Of a stretch of 64,000 bases of DNA, positions 11,541 through 22,698 are shown one piece after another. Source of the stretch: Prillingera fragicola (lineage: Eukaryota > Basidiomycota > Tremellomycetes > Trichosporonales > Trichosporonaceae); contig BEDY01000008.1 of assembly GCA_002335605.1 (NCBI GenBank), positions 310,001-374,000 on the forward strand. Reading direction: 5' to 3'. Position 1 is the first letter of the stretch; each line of letters starts with the position of its first letter. The notes under the pieces were generated by a model that did not search any database, was not told the origin of the DNA, and was given only the letters and a program-made list of their open reading frames with translations. The position numbers and the translations under genes are program-made.

Positions 11541-12686
11541 GCGTTCTTTTTGGCCGCGCTGGAGCGACAGGTGAGGTCCCAAGAGAACCAACGACCGGTT
11601 TGCCTTCCTTGTCTGGCTCTCTCAGTTTCATAGCCGTCTGATCCAGCGGGGTTGAAAGTATGCCGTGTAGAGGCAGTCCACCACAATCAGTTGCAGATTC
11701 GCATTGACAGCACAACGACATTTTGGGTACTGTACCACAGATGTTGGCAGAATGAAAAAAAAAAATCAAAATTCAAATCTACCGAACTCACCGCCATGCA
11801 GCGACGCAGCTCAACGAGCAGTTGGGTGCAGTCTGTTCAGGCGTAGAGCCAAACAACTGGCAGTGTTGAGCAGGCAAAGACGGTGGCTCAGAATCATCCC
11901 ATGTCTGAGGCAGTTGATATAGCGCCGTGTACGGTAATTATTGCATTTAATAGCATATGACTTCGCCCCAAGTGGCCAACAGCTGAAACATGCCTAAACG
12001 TTTGGAGTGGATGCTAGAGGAAGCTTTCAGCAATGCATATCCATCTTCTACATGATAAGTCTTTAACTCGTTGGTGCGTGCGAAGACCTTTTGTGACTTC
12101 AGTGAGATTTCTGGGTGTGCCACTTATGGCAACTGGTTTCCGGCCCTCAGCTCCCGCGACTCACACCTTTAAGATATTAGCTCAGCTTTGCCCATGTTAT
12201 GTCACTGAGTATAAGGAGTCGTTCAGTAGGCAGTAGCCACATAATTATAACAGATTAACGCCTGGCGTATATGCTTGGTGTTGTTGAATATGGTGCGTGG
12301 ACGTCTCATCCACAAGCCACCAGCCGACACTCGTAGGGTCATGTAGTTTGTCTATCTGCGTCGTCATGCCAAAACCGAATTGTACCGGTGGAACATACAT
12401 GATGCATCTGACTTCTATGAGCAATTGCATCGATAAAGGACAATGTCCCTTTTCGAAGGTGATCGTTCTCACGGCGCCACACTCATATATATCTGCATGT
12501 GTCGAGCAATGTACGATCTCTGATACGATGCTTCTATTCTCTCTCCAACTTTCTGCTCCAGGCCACACCCAGTGACTATAATAACCTTGTGAATGCCCTC
12601 TTCATAACACCATCTGTCATCACCAAGGGTTTTTCACTGACCCTCAACAACAGACCGCTTATCTATACGTGAACACAACCAACACC
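11541..12686. other. Intergenic, 1.1 kb, upstream of metallothionein
   Basis: No convincing coding region: the open frames are short and lack protein character. An A-rich run lies near 11752-11765. The last few hundred bases must contain the metallothionein promoter, but I could not identify a copper- or metal-response element. Confidence 0.45.
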
Positions 12687-12847
12687 ATGCCCGTACGTTC
12701 TCGTCTTCCCATCCAGTTCTCATGCTCACCAAGCAGAACGAGAACTGCCAGTGCTCCTCCTGCGCTTGCGACAAGGGTGGCGAGTCCGCCCAGTGCGGCT
12801 GCACCCACGGCCCCAACGAGACGTGCGCGTGCAACCACGAAAAGTGA
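12687..12847 (+). CDS. Small cysteine-rich metallothionein-like protein (38 aa)
   Basis: Two exons: 12687-12692 (Met-Pro only) and 12737-12847, split by a 44-nt intron with a GTACGT donor. The product has eight cysteines in 38 residues, all in C-x-C or C-x-x-C spacing (CQCSSCAC, then CGC, then CAC), no aromatic residue apart from histidines, and a charged C-terminus (NHEK). That is the classic layout of a copper- or zinc-binding metallothionein, buffering metal in the cytosol. It is too short to appear as an ordinary ORF. Acceptor choice is slightly ambiguous (AAG three bases earlier would add one Gln). It stands alone, with gene-free DNA on both sides. It could instead be another tiny Cys-rich metal-binding peptide, but no signal peptide is present to suggest a secreted protein. 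Confidence 0.85.
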
Positions 12848-13824
12848 GCGCGCCCACGCCTTCCAAGGGTGGCTTGGCGAGCTTGAGCGGCAAGACTTCC
12901 TCGCTCCCTCCCACCCTCTGATTTGTAAGGTGTTCCCTCGGTGGAGCTGAGGGAAGAGTTGTAGAATAGTAGAAGCGATGCACGCAGGTCTGTGCGCTAG
13001 GTGATTGTTGCACTGTCCAGGGTGGTCTAACCGAGCATCCGTTGGGTACGCTTGTCTACTACCGTGCTATTGTCTGCTCTAAGCCCAAGTATCAACATTG
13101 GTTACACGACAGGGATGAATACCGCTCAATCTCTTCGAAGACGCTGTGGGCGACGACGTTGCCTACAATGGGAGGTTGACTGATCCGTCCCAGATTCGAA
13201 AGCTGTGACAATGGCAAAAGGGTAACATGTCGCGGCCGTCGTTGGAAGCTAGGGGTGATTGCCCCACTGTGGTTGTGGGGCACTGTTCTTGCCCGCTTCA
13301 GTACTCAAAGATAGGTTATATTCACCTGCATGATGCCAACATTGTCAAATCCTGAGGGGAATTTGGTGCACAACTGTCTTAATATGTGCCATGGGCTGTT
13401 ACGTGTAGCAATATTCTGGAGCGATAAAACCCAGACCCAGTGATCCGTATCCCAAACAGAGACCTAGACAGACAGTCTGCTCACCAGGGAACAGCGAACG
13501 GTGATGACAATGTGCGCTGAGCTGTTATAAGCAATTGCTTCCTTGCAGTTGCGTCTCTATTCGTCACTACCACCTAACTAAACAATGGAATACCGCCCCC
13601 TGTACAGCCATTAGGATTTCCCTTCCAGTAACAGCTTCGAGGTTGAAAACGAGTCACAGATGACAGAGAGTGATGGATGGAAGAAGAGACTATAAGTGGT
13701 GAGATATATTTCCGGATTTCCACGTGTAAACCACGTGTTTTCAATCAGACATTTCGAGATTTCTGAATCAACTGCGCTGAGCTTGTCATATTGTTGTCCA
13801 CTGTCAACCACATCCTCCTACAGT
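12848..13824. other. Intergenic, about 1 kb
   Basis: 3' flank of the metallothionein gene and promoter of the RnpA-like gene. Only short, unconvincing open frames; no RNA gene or repeat recognised. Confidence 0.45.
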
Positions 13825-16236
13825 ATGCTCGTTCGCGCAACACGCCACAGGGCACGTTTGCGCCAACTAGAGCTCAACTCCCACTTCGCCCCTTCGCCCC
13901 CTCTTCTCTGTGCACGGCTAAGCACCTCGCCCGCTTTGAGCACCGGATCAAGCGGCAACAGGCTCTCTTTAGAAGCAGCACGATTCGAACGCCAGGCGAA
14001 CAGTCGACTTCAAAGGCAGTCACAGGAACAGGAGAAGGGCCTCAAAGTTCAAGATAATGCGAAAGCGGACTCCCCGAGGACTGGCGACATGCCCAGTAGT
14101 TCAAAGCTTCCTCGACCTCCGAGAAGGATACCTGTCGTGCGCGCTGGCAGTCTTGCGTCCCACATGCTTCCTGGATCTGAGGAGGTTCCATCTCCGCCTG
14201 CTCAGCCCCGTGTGAGACATCCGTATCAACCTGTGCCCATCGTTCTTCGCCCGTCACGAGGGCCGGGTTCACCGACGGAGACATCGCGGCCTCCAGATCA
14301 GTCGAGTGGTGGCGAGCCAGACGTTGGTGTCGTTTCTATTCGCCCAGCAGGGTCGCAGACCTTCTGGAAGGAGCTTCGGACAGAACAAGAAGAGGAAGCA
14401 GTTATGAGGGCGGCGCTGGAGAGAGCAGAGGCGCGGCTGGAAGAGAAGTCCCTCCGGACAGCAACTCGGAAAGCTGAGCGTGGGTCAGCGGAGAAGAGAG
14501 AGCCTGGGCGGAAGCCAGGAAGGACGGCCAGCTATGGCATGAAAAGTGAGGCATCTGCCCGACCCAACAACAAAGCTGCAAGTTACGCGAGGTTTGGCCC
14601 TAAAGGAGAGGCCACCAAAGTCGCCAGACCAACGAGTTATGGTATGAGGAGTGAGGCATCAAAAGCCGGCCCCGTCAAACACCGCCCACCGTCTCAGACT
14701 CAATCTGCCCAACGTGCAGTTGAGGCCACATCTTCTCCCACGGCCCTAGATATAGCGGCTGGTACAAGACCCAGCGCTAGCACACCCGAGGCAGCAGGAG
14801 ACTTGTCACGACCCAGCACGTGCACACCCCAGACTGCTGAAGGAGTTACAAATCCTGTGCTCATTAAAAATGTGAGCCATTACCTTTGTTAGCCTCTCTG
14901 ACCAACAGTATCGAATTTCCCCTGTGGACACAGGCTTCTTTGGCAAAACCAACCGCCGCCGGCCCCCCTCTTCGTACTTGACTCCTCTCTTTCATGTTGT
15001 CGTATTTTCTTCTCCGGCTGGGGAACACGTTACCGCTGGGGCATTAGGACGCAAGGTGTTCCCGAAAGACTCGACCTTTCATCCAGACCACCCTCAGAAC
15101 AAGCGCAACCGTCGTATACGCGCCCGACTAGAGCGCGCCATAAATGCCGGAGTTGAGCTGCCTCACCTTGTTGACACTCCGAGTGGGGTCCCCCAGCCCC
15201 CGATTGCACGAGTCCAGATCACAACCTCGAAGAATTTGGTCTCGAAAGTTGCGTTTGAGCGCAACCATGTACTTAGACGATTCCGGAAGGCATTCGACGT
15301 CGCCATCAATCGCTCCGCCGCCGGGGCTGGGGCTTTGTCCCTAGGTACGTCTTGACTGCCACCGTATTGCCACCAGAGACTGACCGTTCAGACCACATTT
15401 ACCACTTTCGCTTGCTTGGGGCTGTATACAATGCGCCATGGACCGAGCTTCTCGATGCCATCGTTCGTTCTGTAAACGCGGCGCGCGACGATATCCTCGG
15501 AGACCGAACATCTCGATGGAAACAAGTTCATGTGAACGTGTCGGCCGGGAAGCCTGGTGATTCCTCGTCTGCCCGGACTGCATACCAACCCAGGTTCCAT
15601 TCGGTGAAGCCATCTACCCGTCGCTCAAAGCCTTCTGTGTCTGCCAACTCTGCAGGCCATGTGTCTCCATCTCCACCAAAGCGTCTGGCACATAAACCAT
15701 CGGCCTCGCCTTTGAAACGCACGCACTCCTTGGATTCAACCTCTGCCGCTGGAGGGGCAGCCGAGAAGCACCACGAGCTGCCGTTGGCTAACGCCCCACC
15801 TGCAGCGGTTGTTGATGCCCAAGAAGCTCCTCCTTCGCCACAGTCGCCAACACAAAGCGTGGCTGCCTTCAGCTCACCCAACGAGGGCAGACAAACTGCC
15901 GACCCATCTCCTGATGCCGACCCCGCTGCTGCCACCACCACTACATCAGCTTTGGAAGCCGCCGGACCTACAACTGAGCCGGCGAAGCGACGAGGCAGGC
16001 CGAGGAAAACTCCACTGTCCGAGACGGCCGCCGAGCCTACAACTGAGCCTGTGAAGCGACTAGGCAGGCCGAAAAAAACTCCAGTGTCCGAGACTGCCGC
16101 CGAACCTACAACTGAGCCTGTGAAGCGACGAGGCAGGCCAAGAAAGATTCCGCTGTCCGAGACAACACCAAAGTCGAGCACGAGTGCAGGCACTGGGGTG
16201 GCTTCCGTGGACACTGCCTCGGTCGACGCAGTGTAG
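13825..16236 (+). CDS. RnpA-like (bacterial RNase P protein-type) domain protein with mitochondrial presequence and AT-hooks (775 aa)
   Basis: Exons 13825-14871, 14909-15344 and 15392-16236, all phase-consistent. The start MLVRATRHRARLRQLELN is Arg-rich and acid-free until residue 15, followed by LCARLSTSPALS, as in a mitochondrial targeting sequence. Residues about 30-349 are disordered. From about residue 374 the sequence resembles the bacterial RNase P protein: strand TPLFHVVVFSSPAG, an insert of some 65 residues, RVQITTSKNLVSKVAF, then the motif ERNHVLRRFRKAF (466-478), which parallels the RnpA RNR signature (R-N-x-x-x-R-R-x-R). Next come a strand DHIYHFRLLGAVYNAPW and helix TELLDAIVRSVNAA. 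The C-terminus has three AT-hook cores (GRPRK/GRPKK) in a 69-bp repeat. Family assignment is by eye; a ribosomal-S5-fold relative with another RNA-binding job is the alternative. Confidence 0.7.
15967..16165 (+). repeat. 69-bp tandem repeat encoding AT-hook units
   Basis: Nearly three copies starting at 15967, 16036 and 16105, each beginning CCTACAACTGAGCC. Each codes for 23 residues with one basic GRP core (KRRGRPRK, KRLGRPKK, KRRGRPRK) and an SET-AAEPTTEP linker. It lies in frame within the RnpA-like gene. Low divergence between copies suggests recent expansion. Confidence 0.92.
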
Positions 16237-16439
16237 TGCACCCCTGCACGTTACCACTCATGTAACGTCTGCCCCACAGGCATAGCTCATAGGCTCTCAG
16301 TTTATCCCGTCAATGTGGCCCTCCATAGGTCATGTTACATAGTCCCACCCACATCAGCATTATGCAGAGCATGCATCATCGCGCGTCTGGCAACTATATT
16401 CATATTACAATCAATCTGGAAACACCATGTAGTGATATT

Positions 16440-18647
16440 TTAAAACTGCAGCAGTCAGTAGTGCTCGCTCCATTGCTTCCTAGTGATAGCTTACCTTTGA
16501 CAGGTCGCGGCCAAAGATGCCGCGCTTGACCCAATCCAGCATGAGGAGTGTGCGCGTGCGCATAGAGACCTGCTCGCTCCAGTAGATTGAACGCCAAGCG
16601 TACATGCCCAGCAGACCGCCCGTCACCGAGTAGCCATAGTAGTCGAACACTGCCGAGTTACCAATGTAGGCCAGCGAACCGAGGTGGTGGTACTTGAAGG
16701 GCTTGTAGTAGGCCTCGTCGTCGAGGAAGGGCAGATCGTTGTCCCGCAAAGTCTCCTTTTGACGGGCGAGCTTGGAGAACATGTGGCCGAGGTACTCGCC
16801 CTGCTGCGAAGCGACCTGGGCAGTGGGTGGGAAGGCAGTGACCTTCTTGGCCAGGCTGAGGAACATTTCCGCAACCTCGTTCAGGCGCAGGTTGCTGTCC
16901 TTGTCGGTGTCATACTCATGGAAGATCTCGTGCATCCGCTCCATGCTGCCCTCCGCGAGAGGGTACTTGTCCTTGATGTACTTGGCCATGCACTCCCACT
17001 CCTCAAGGTTGATCTTGCCATCCTTGTTCTCGTCAAACTTGTCCCAGAGAGTGAGGAGGTCATTGAGCATGTTGAGGTGGATGGTCGAGGCGTCGCCAAT
17101 GGCGTAGACGGTACCGGCGGGGGCGCCCTCAACGCGGAGGTAGCTGTCAACCTGTACTGCCTTGGAGTGGAACTGGTTGGGCAGCGAGTTCACCATGTTC
17201 CTAGTAAACTCTTGCATGGCGATGCCAGTACTCCACAGAACAAAGGAAGCTGGGACATCGACGGTGCGCTTGGTGCCGTCCGCGTCCGTCTTGGTGATAA
17301 TGACCTTGTCCGGCGTAACCTCGTTGACACGCGCATTCGTAATGACCTCGATCTCGGCACGCTCAAAACGCTTCTCGGCATACTGAGAAATGCTCTCCGC
17401 GTACGTGTTGAGAATGTGGTCGCGGCTCTGGATAATAGAAACCGAAATGTCCTTTTGGAGAATCTTGGGGTAATAGTCCAGAACGTCCTCGTGAAGCATA
17501 TCGGACAGCTCGGCAGCAAACTCGACGCCTGTAGGACCGCCGCCGCAAACCACAAATGAGAGAAGCTGCTTACGCTCAGCAGGAGTAGTCGTAGGCAGCG
17601 AGGCCTTTTCGAGATTTTCTGGGTATCAGCCATGCTCTCGTTACCATCACTCACCCATGACCTTGCGACGAATTTTCTGAGCATCGGGAATGGTCTTCAG
17701 CTGGTAGCAGTTTTCGAGACCCTTTACTCCGTGGTCGTTGGAGCGCGAGCCGACCGCAACAACAAGCTTGTCATAAGGAACGTAGGCGTGCATTACACCG
17801 TCAGGAGTCGGAACCTCGACCTCAACGAGGCGGTCGCCCAGAGCGACGTCGACAGCTGCACCACACAGGAAGTGACCGCGGACACGGGCAATAAGCTTGC
17901 GCAGAGGCTCAACCAGCGACCGAGGCTCAACGGTTCCAACGCATGCTGAAGGGAGCAATGGCGTGAACTGGAAGTAGTTTTCGGGGGCGATCACAGTGAC
18001 ATTGTAGGCGTCGGTGGGCAGGGTCTTGAGCACGGCCACAGACTGTACCGTTAGCGTAGTTTCACGCGACATATTAAAGCACTCACTCCCCAGCCACCGC
18101 CGAGAATGACAAGACGAGGCTTGTTCTTCATCTCGCGCTTCTCATCGGACTCGTCCTCATCCAGGCAGATTTCGATAATGGGCAGGTTCTTTGGGCCGCC
18201 ACGACGAGGGTGAAGAGACAGAGCATTGATCGGCACACGATCAATGTGACGCGACGAGTAGGTGAACATGTCATGGAGAAGAACAATTCCGCCCAGAAGA
18301 CCAATACCAATAGTAGCCGAGACGACTAGACGAATGAACATGGCAATCCCGGCATGCCTCTGGTAGAACCTGTAGCTGCTACCAGGAGGAGGAAGAGGAG
18401 GAGGAGCGGCCTTGTCCGAGTATCCACGCTTTGAGTTACCATAGGTGGTTTTGGTTTGCAGAAGAATCGAGGAGCGACCATGGCCAGAGACGATGGTTAA
18501 AGGAAGACGCGTAGGACGCGAGGTCGAAAGGTGCCGCGTGCTCACCAGACTGTTGGCACGGGGGATCACAGCACGCGCGAGCATGTTGCTCGCGGCGTGT
18601 GTCCTCCCTAGGCCTAGTGCGACAGTTTGAAAGCCGCGACCAAGCAT
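16440..18647 (-). CDS. NDE1: External alternative NADH:ubiquinone oxidoreductase with EF-hands (type II, 692 aa)
   Basis: Rotenone-insensitive single-subunit NADH dehydrogenase that passes electrons from cytosolic NADH to ubiquinone without pumping protons. Exons 18647-18087, 18042-17655, 17618-16495 and 16445-16440. A mitochondrial presequence (MLGRGFQTVALGLGRT...) is followed by a membrane segment at about residues 100-125. Two dinucleotide folds are visible: LVILGGGWGSVAVLKTL (formed across the first intron) and FVVCGGGPTGVEFAAEL (about 338-354). Two EF-hand loops, DENKDGKINLEEW (near 512) and DTDKDSNLRLNEV (near 553), mark the Ca2+-regulated external class. The C-terminal YHHLGSLAYIG and membrane-binding helix are intact. 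The last exon is only TTT-TAA, giving the end GRDLSKF; without it the frame would end SKVSYH at 16480. External orientation is inferred from the EF-hands. Confidence 0.95.
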
Positions 18648-19398
18648 TAGGTGAAGGTTGAAGAGAATGAGAGAGAGATTGTGTTGATGGAAACTCTACA
18701 GTCGTGGATGGGAGGACGTGGTTCTGAGGTTTCTGATTCTGATAGCGGCATGCGTGCGCTGTAAAACGACGTCACCACGGACCCTGGCGGCCGAGCGGCA
18801 GTTGGCTCCGCCCGCCCAGCCAAAGCCGCACGCGTTTGACGCTGCAGAGCATGAACCGCCTTCTCTGTATTTACAACGTCGTGCACATTCTCCACAACTA
18901 CTTGAGTAATCTCTTTGCATACTGCATCCCACCATCTCACGTGCACTGCGAAAGCCGTTGGTTGCAAACCAATGTCGGTGGTGATCCTCGCAGCCAGGGT
19001 GGGGTGATCTGCACATCCATCCTGCCCTGTGCCCCGCGTGCCCAGAAAATACTCGGCGCCTATTTTGGGGCGCAGTTAGAGTTCATTAGATCATTATTGT
19101 AATAAATAGAGTTCAATTAGAAATATTTGATTCCGCTAATGTATCTAGCCGGAAAAAGTGGCGTCGCTGCTGGCCGATGCCGCTGGCAGAGGCATCAACA
19201 AATCGTCGACGTACGCGGCAGCAGCGGCATCGTATCCCCTCCATTCTTTATCGACTCACTCTCACCTTGCGTTACGCTTCACATCATTCCTTTAACTCAC
19301 TCAACATAACTTTAGCTAGGCAGATTGCCACGGCAGTTATTTTCGACCGCGACGACTTAGCCCAACTCAAGGACTGGCTTTCACCGCCCACCTCCGCC
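18648..19398. promoter_or_regulatory. Divergent promoter region between NDE1 and PAF-acetylhydrolase genes
   Basis: About 750 bases between two head-to-head genes. An AT-rich block at about 19075-19140 sits in otherwise GC-rich DNA. No specific operator or TATA box assigned; no coding region seen. Confidence 0.45.
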
Positions 19399-21020
19399 AT
19401 GCCCTACATCCCTTTACTCTCTTCGACCTTTCCTTCCACGACTCCAGGGCCGTACAAGCGAGTTGGATATGCTTTCATGCGCTGCCCTGTGGCGGAGCCT
19501 TTCAGCCTCACATACCCAAAGCTACCAGCTGGTGGACCAGCGCTGTTGCTATCGGAGTCGGCATTCGCCGTCTACTACCCTGTGAGCCACAAAGGGCGCG
19601 GCATGGGCTCCTCGACGGTCGGGTGGCTTCCGGATCCCGTGCAGGAAACTGTACATGGCTATGAGAAATTTCTGGGGCGCGAGCGCGGTAGTGGCCTCCT
19701 ATGTGAGCATTGTGGCGCCCACAACGACAGTTGTTGGGGGAGGTGCCGTTGCTGACACCACAGTCTCTGCCATAAGGAGTATTGCAGGTCGCTTCAAGAT
19801 GCCTTTGATACGCAATGCACCTCTAGCATCACAAACGGACAAGTTCCCGCTCGTGATCTTTAGCCACGGCCTAGCAGGGACACGTAACACGTACAGCCAG
19901 TTCTGCACAGCCCTGGCATCAGAAGGGTATGTTGTTCTTGCTGTCGAGCATCACGACGGCAGTGGCCCCAGCGTAACAGTCACGGAGTCGGACGGGAGCA
20001 AGCGGACGTTGCCCTACACGGCGTTTGCCGAGACCAAGTGGGAGGACGACAGTCCTGAGCTCATGGACCTGCGTGGGTTGCAGCTCGATTTCCGCTTGCG
20101 CGAGGTGTACGAGGCGTATTCGGCATTTACGGCGGTGCTGGATGGCAAGAGGGATCCGGAAATTGAAGACTTATCTGCGACTAATACGCCATCGCTGCTC
20201 GACTCTTTCCGCGGCCATGTCGACCCTTCCAACCTCGTCCTCGCCGGCCATTCATTCGGAGCTGGCACAGTGCTGCGTCTGATGCAAACCGAACCGCCAG
20301 CTCAATACCCTCCTCTCAAGGCGGTGCACGCCATTGCTCTCGACCCGTGGCTCGAGCCTTTCCGCACTGCCGCAGAGTTGTCCCCCTCGAAACTTTCTCC
20401 CCCACCCACTCTCGTCATCAACTCCCAGGGCTTCACCCAGTGGAAAGAGCACTTCCCCGACCTCATCACAATGTGTAAGAACATTGACGCTTCCCTCATG
20501 ACTGTCGTCGGCCTTGGCCGTGAGTCCTCGTCTCGCTGCCTCCGCTAACCCTCCAGACCAAGGCTTCTCTGACTTTCCCCTCCTCACGTCGCGCTCAACG
20601 AGCACAGTCCTGGGCTATCACGCCACAATCAACACTCTCTCGAAAGCATTCCTGGACAACAAGCTCGCGTCAGCAAGACCTCTGCATCTGGAACGCTGCA
20701 ACTGGTCCCAGCCGGACGCAGGCAACTTTGCAAAGGACGCCAAACACCATCTTGCGGGTCAACAGGGCGACGTTGTCGTCCACTTTACTGGTGTCGCCGG
20801 AGGCAAGAGTCTCACCTCTGCGGCAAACAGTGGGAGCGGGCTTGGTATCAAGGGTGTGCCGGATAGCATTCGGGAGCGCCTCAGTGGCTCGGCCGCGACT
20901 AGTGTCGCAAGCGAGTCACCTACCGTTGCCGCGAGCTTGCGCAGTGAAGAGGCATCCAAGACCAACGCCCTGCTGGTGGAGCTTGAGCCGTCTGCACCTG
21001 GTAAAGGCGTCGCAGCTTAG
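19399..21020 (+). CDS. Platelet-activating-factor acetylhydrolase-like lipase (PAF-AH group VII/VIII fold, 507 aa)
   Basis: Serine hydrolase that removes short or oxidised sn-2 acyl chains from phospholipids. Exons 19399-19702, 19764-20519 and 20557-21020. The first intron (61 nt, GTGAGC...CTGACACCACAG) restores the frame between the N-terminal part and the catalytic core. Visible elements: FPLVIFSHGLAGTRNTYS (oxyanion side), the nucleophile elbow VLAGHSFGAGTV (G-x-S-x-G), the ALDPWLEPF acid, and GHQGFSDFPLL, where the catalytic His is completed across the second intron. RNAPLA is the usual family block before the core. No signal peptide or transmembrane segment stands out, so it is likely intracellular. 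The C-terminal 150 residues contain a Gly/Ser/Ala-rich low-complexity tail. Substrate preference cannot be read from the sequence. Confidence 0.93.
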
Positions 21021-21119
21021 ACGTGCCACTTTAGATCTGGACTTATCCCCATTGTAGACTAGATACTGTACGCATGCATTGTACCGTACACTACCACCAA
21101 ACTCGCTACAATGTGCGGC

Positions 21120-22537
21120 CTACCGGCGCCCAGCGCGAGGTCCCTCGCGATAGGTCAAACTGGGCCGTGTGCGCGTATACCTCAAAGGCCCCATACCGCC
21201 CACAGGCCCTGTAGGCTCACGAGGACCCCATCCACGCTCGCGATCACGCTCTCGCTTCTCCCACGGTGCAATGGTACCGCTATCAGGCCCCGGACCGCCG
21301 CCCATCCGTGACGCGAGGGAACGCCGGTCCCCGCCAGCCACAGGACCAGGACCGGCCGGACCACTGGGCACACGCCCCGGTGGCCGGTCGTATGGTGTCG
21401 CACGCGGCGGTGGGCCTCCAAGTCCGGTAGTCAGCCGGCCTGCGAGGCCTACGCCGGGGCGCCCACGTACTGGTCCGCCGAGGCCGGCTGGGCGGAGATC
21501 AAACTTCCAACCGTCGTCCGAGTGCGTAATGTCGAGAGTTAGGCGTTGGCGGCCGTTTGCCCAGACGGCCTCTTCACGCTCTATGAGTCCGCGGACAATA
21601 GCTGGGTCAAGAAACTGGACGTCGAGAGGCTGGCCTGTGCCCTCGGGGAAGACTTTGCCGTGCACCCTTTCAGCGGCAGAGAGGGCTTTGTCGACACTGT
21701 CGTAGGCTGCGTAGGCGTGGTCCTTGACGCCTGACAGCCAGAGACCGGGTGTGTCAGGTGAAGCAAACGGTGGGCGAGGATGCTCGAAAAAGCGGGCCGT
21801 GCAGCCTAGATGCTCGTGCAGAGACGACAGCAGGAGGGGACGACGGAGGTTGGAAATGTACAGCACCGTCGACGGGGGATGCAGGTCAGCCAGATGCGCG
21901 AGGGAAGGCGGCAGCGGGGTGGCAGAGGGTGTTTCCTCTGGCTTCATGGTGACGTCTGCTGGGGGAATCGTGACTGTGTCGAGTGGTGTTGTTGAGGTCG
22001 TCTCAGCAGCGAGAGCGGCACGTCGAACAGGATCAGGTGGCGGAGACTCGCTGCGGTGAGCCCTTTCGGGGCTTGGTGGCTCTGATGAGGGCTTTGGACG
22101 TTCGGGATCTGGCTCTTTTGTTGATGGGGTTTGAATGCTTGGAGGTGCCGATGATTCCAAGGCAGTGCGTGGTAGCTGGAAAGGTCGTGGCTGTGGAGGG
22201 TTTGACTGCTGCACCTCTTCCACCTGCACCTGTGGTTGAGGTGGCGCCATTTCCACCTCAACAGCAGAGGAAAGCTCTGCGACTGCAGCTACACCATTCT
22301 CATCCGACTCTGCAGTCTTAACCTCACTTGCCACAGCCTGAGTCGCTGGTTCGGAAGCCTTGGCAGCCTCGCGGTCGATAAATCCTTGAAGGCGATCGAC
22401 GAGCTTGGCCATCAGCATCCTAGCTTCCGGCCACGACTCACCTCCTTTTTCAGCCCTGTGGTCACCAGACCGCGTGATCTGAGTTCGTTCTTGAGCTCTG
22501 CAACCTTGAGGGCTTGGATGTTTAGTGCTTGCGCCAT
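21120..22537 (-). CDS. Acinus-like SAP/RRM protein (exon-junction/splicing factor, 459 aa)
   Basis: Two exons, 22537-22442 and 22403-21120, with a 38-nt intron ending in AAG; splicing joins GLKKE to LVDRLQGFIDREAAK and completes an N-terminal SAP motif (LKVAELKNELRSRGL...LVDRLQ) that binds DNA or RNA. After an acidic and proline-rich linker comes an RRM-type domain (STVLYISNLRRPLLLSSLHEH ... ALSAAERVHGKVFPEGTG). A C-terminal Arg/Gly/Pro/Asp/Glu-rich tail follows, containing SLASRMG and repeated RER. This SAP-RRM-basic tail order is that of acinus, a subunit of the ASAP/PSAP complex with RNPS1 and SAP18. The ortholog call is by architecture; a generic SAP-RRM protein is possible. Its start is 161 bp from the divergent HbrB gene, so they likely share a promoter. 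Confidence 0.85.
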
Positions 22538-22698
22538 TGTGGTGGATAGAGCAACAAAGAGGTCTTTGCTGTCTCCACGCGCGTATTTCAAGTGATGCCC
22601 CACTTTCGAAACGAGGCGCGTGGTGGAGATCAAGACCGAGACTGCCAAGTGACGACAGTTGCTCACCTTTGGCCTTTCGGTCCACCACGCACTCCATC

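Noticed and set aside
16684..17559. Long open frame antisense to NDE1 (291 codons)
   Set aside because: Mirrors the codon bias of the real gene on the other strand; composition is Val/Leu-rich without any domain. Similar antisense frames oppose SFA1 (7254-7883), GSH1 (39610-40326) and SPT6 (53480-54355).
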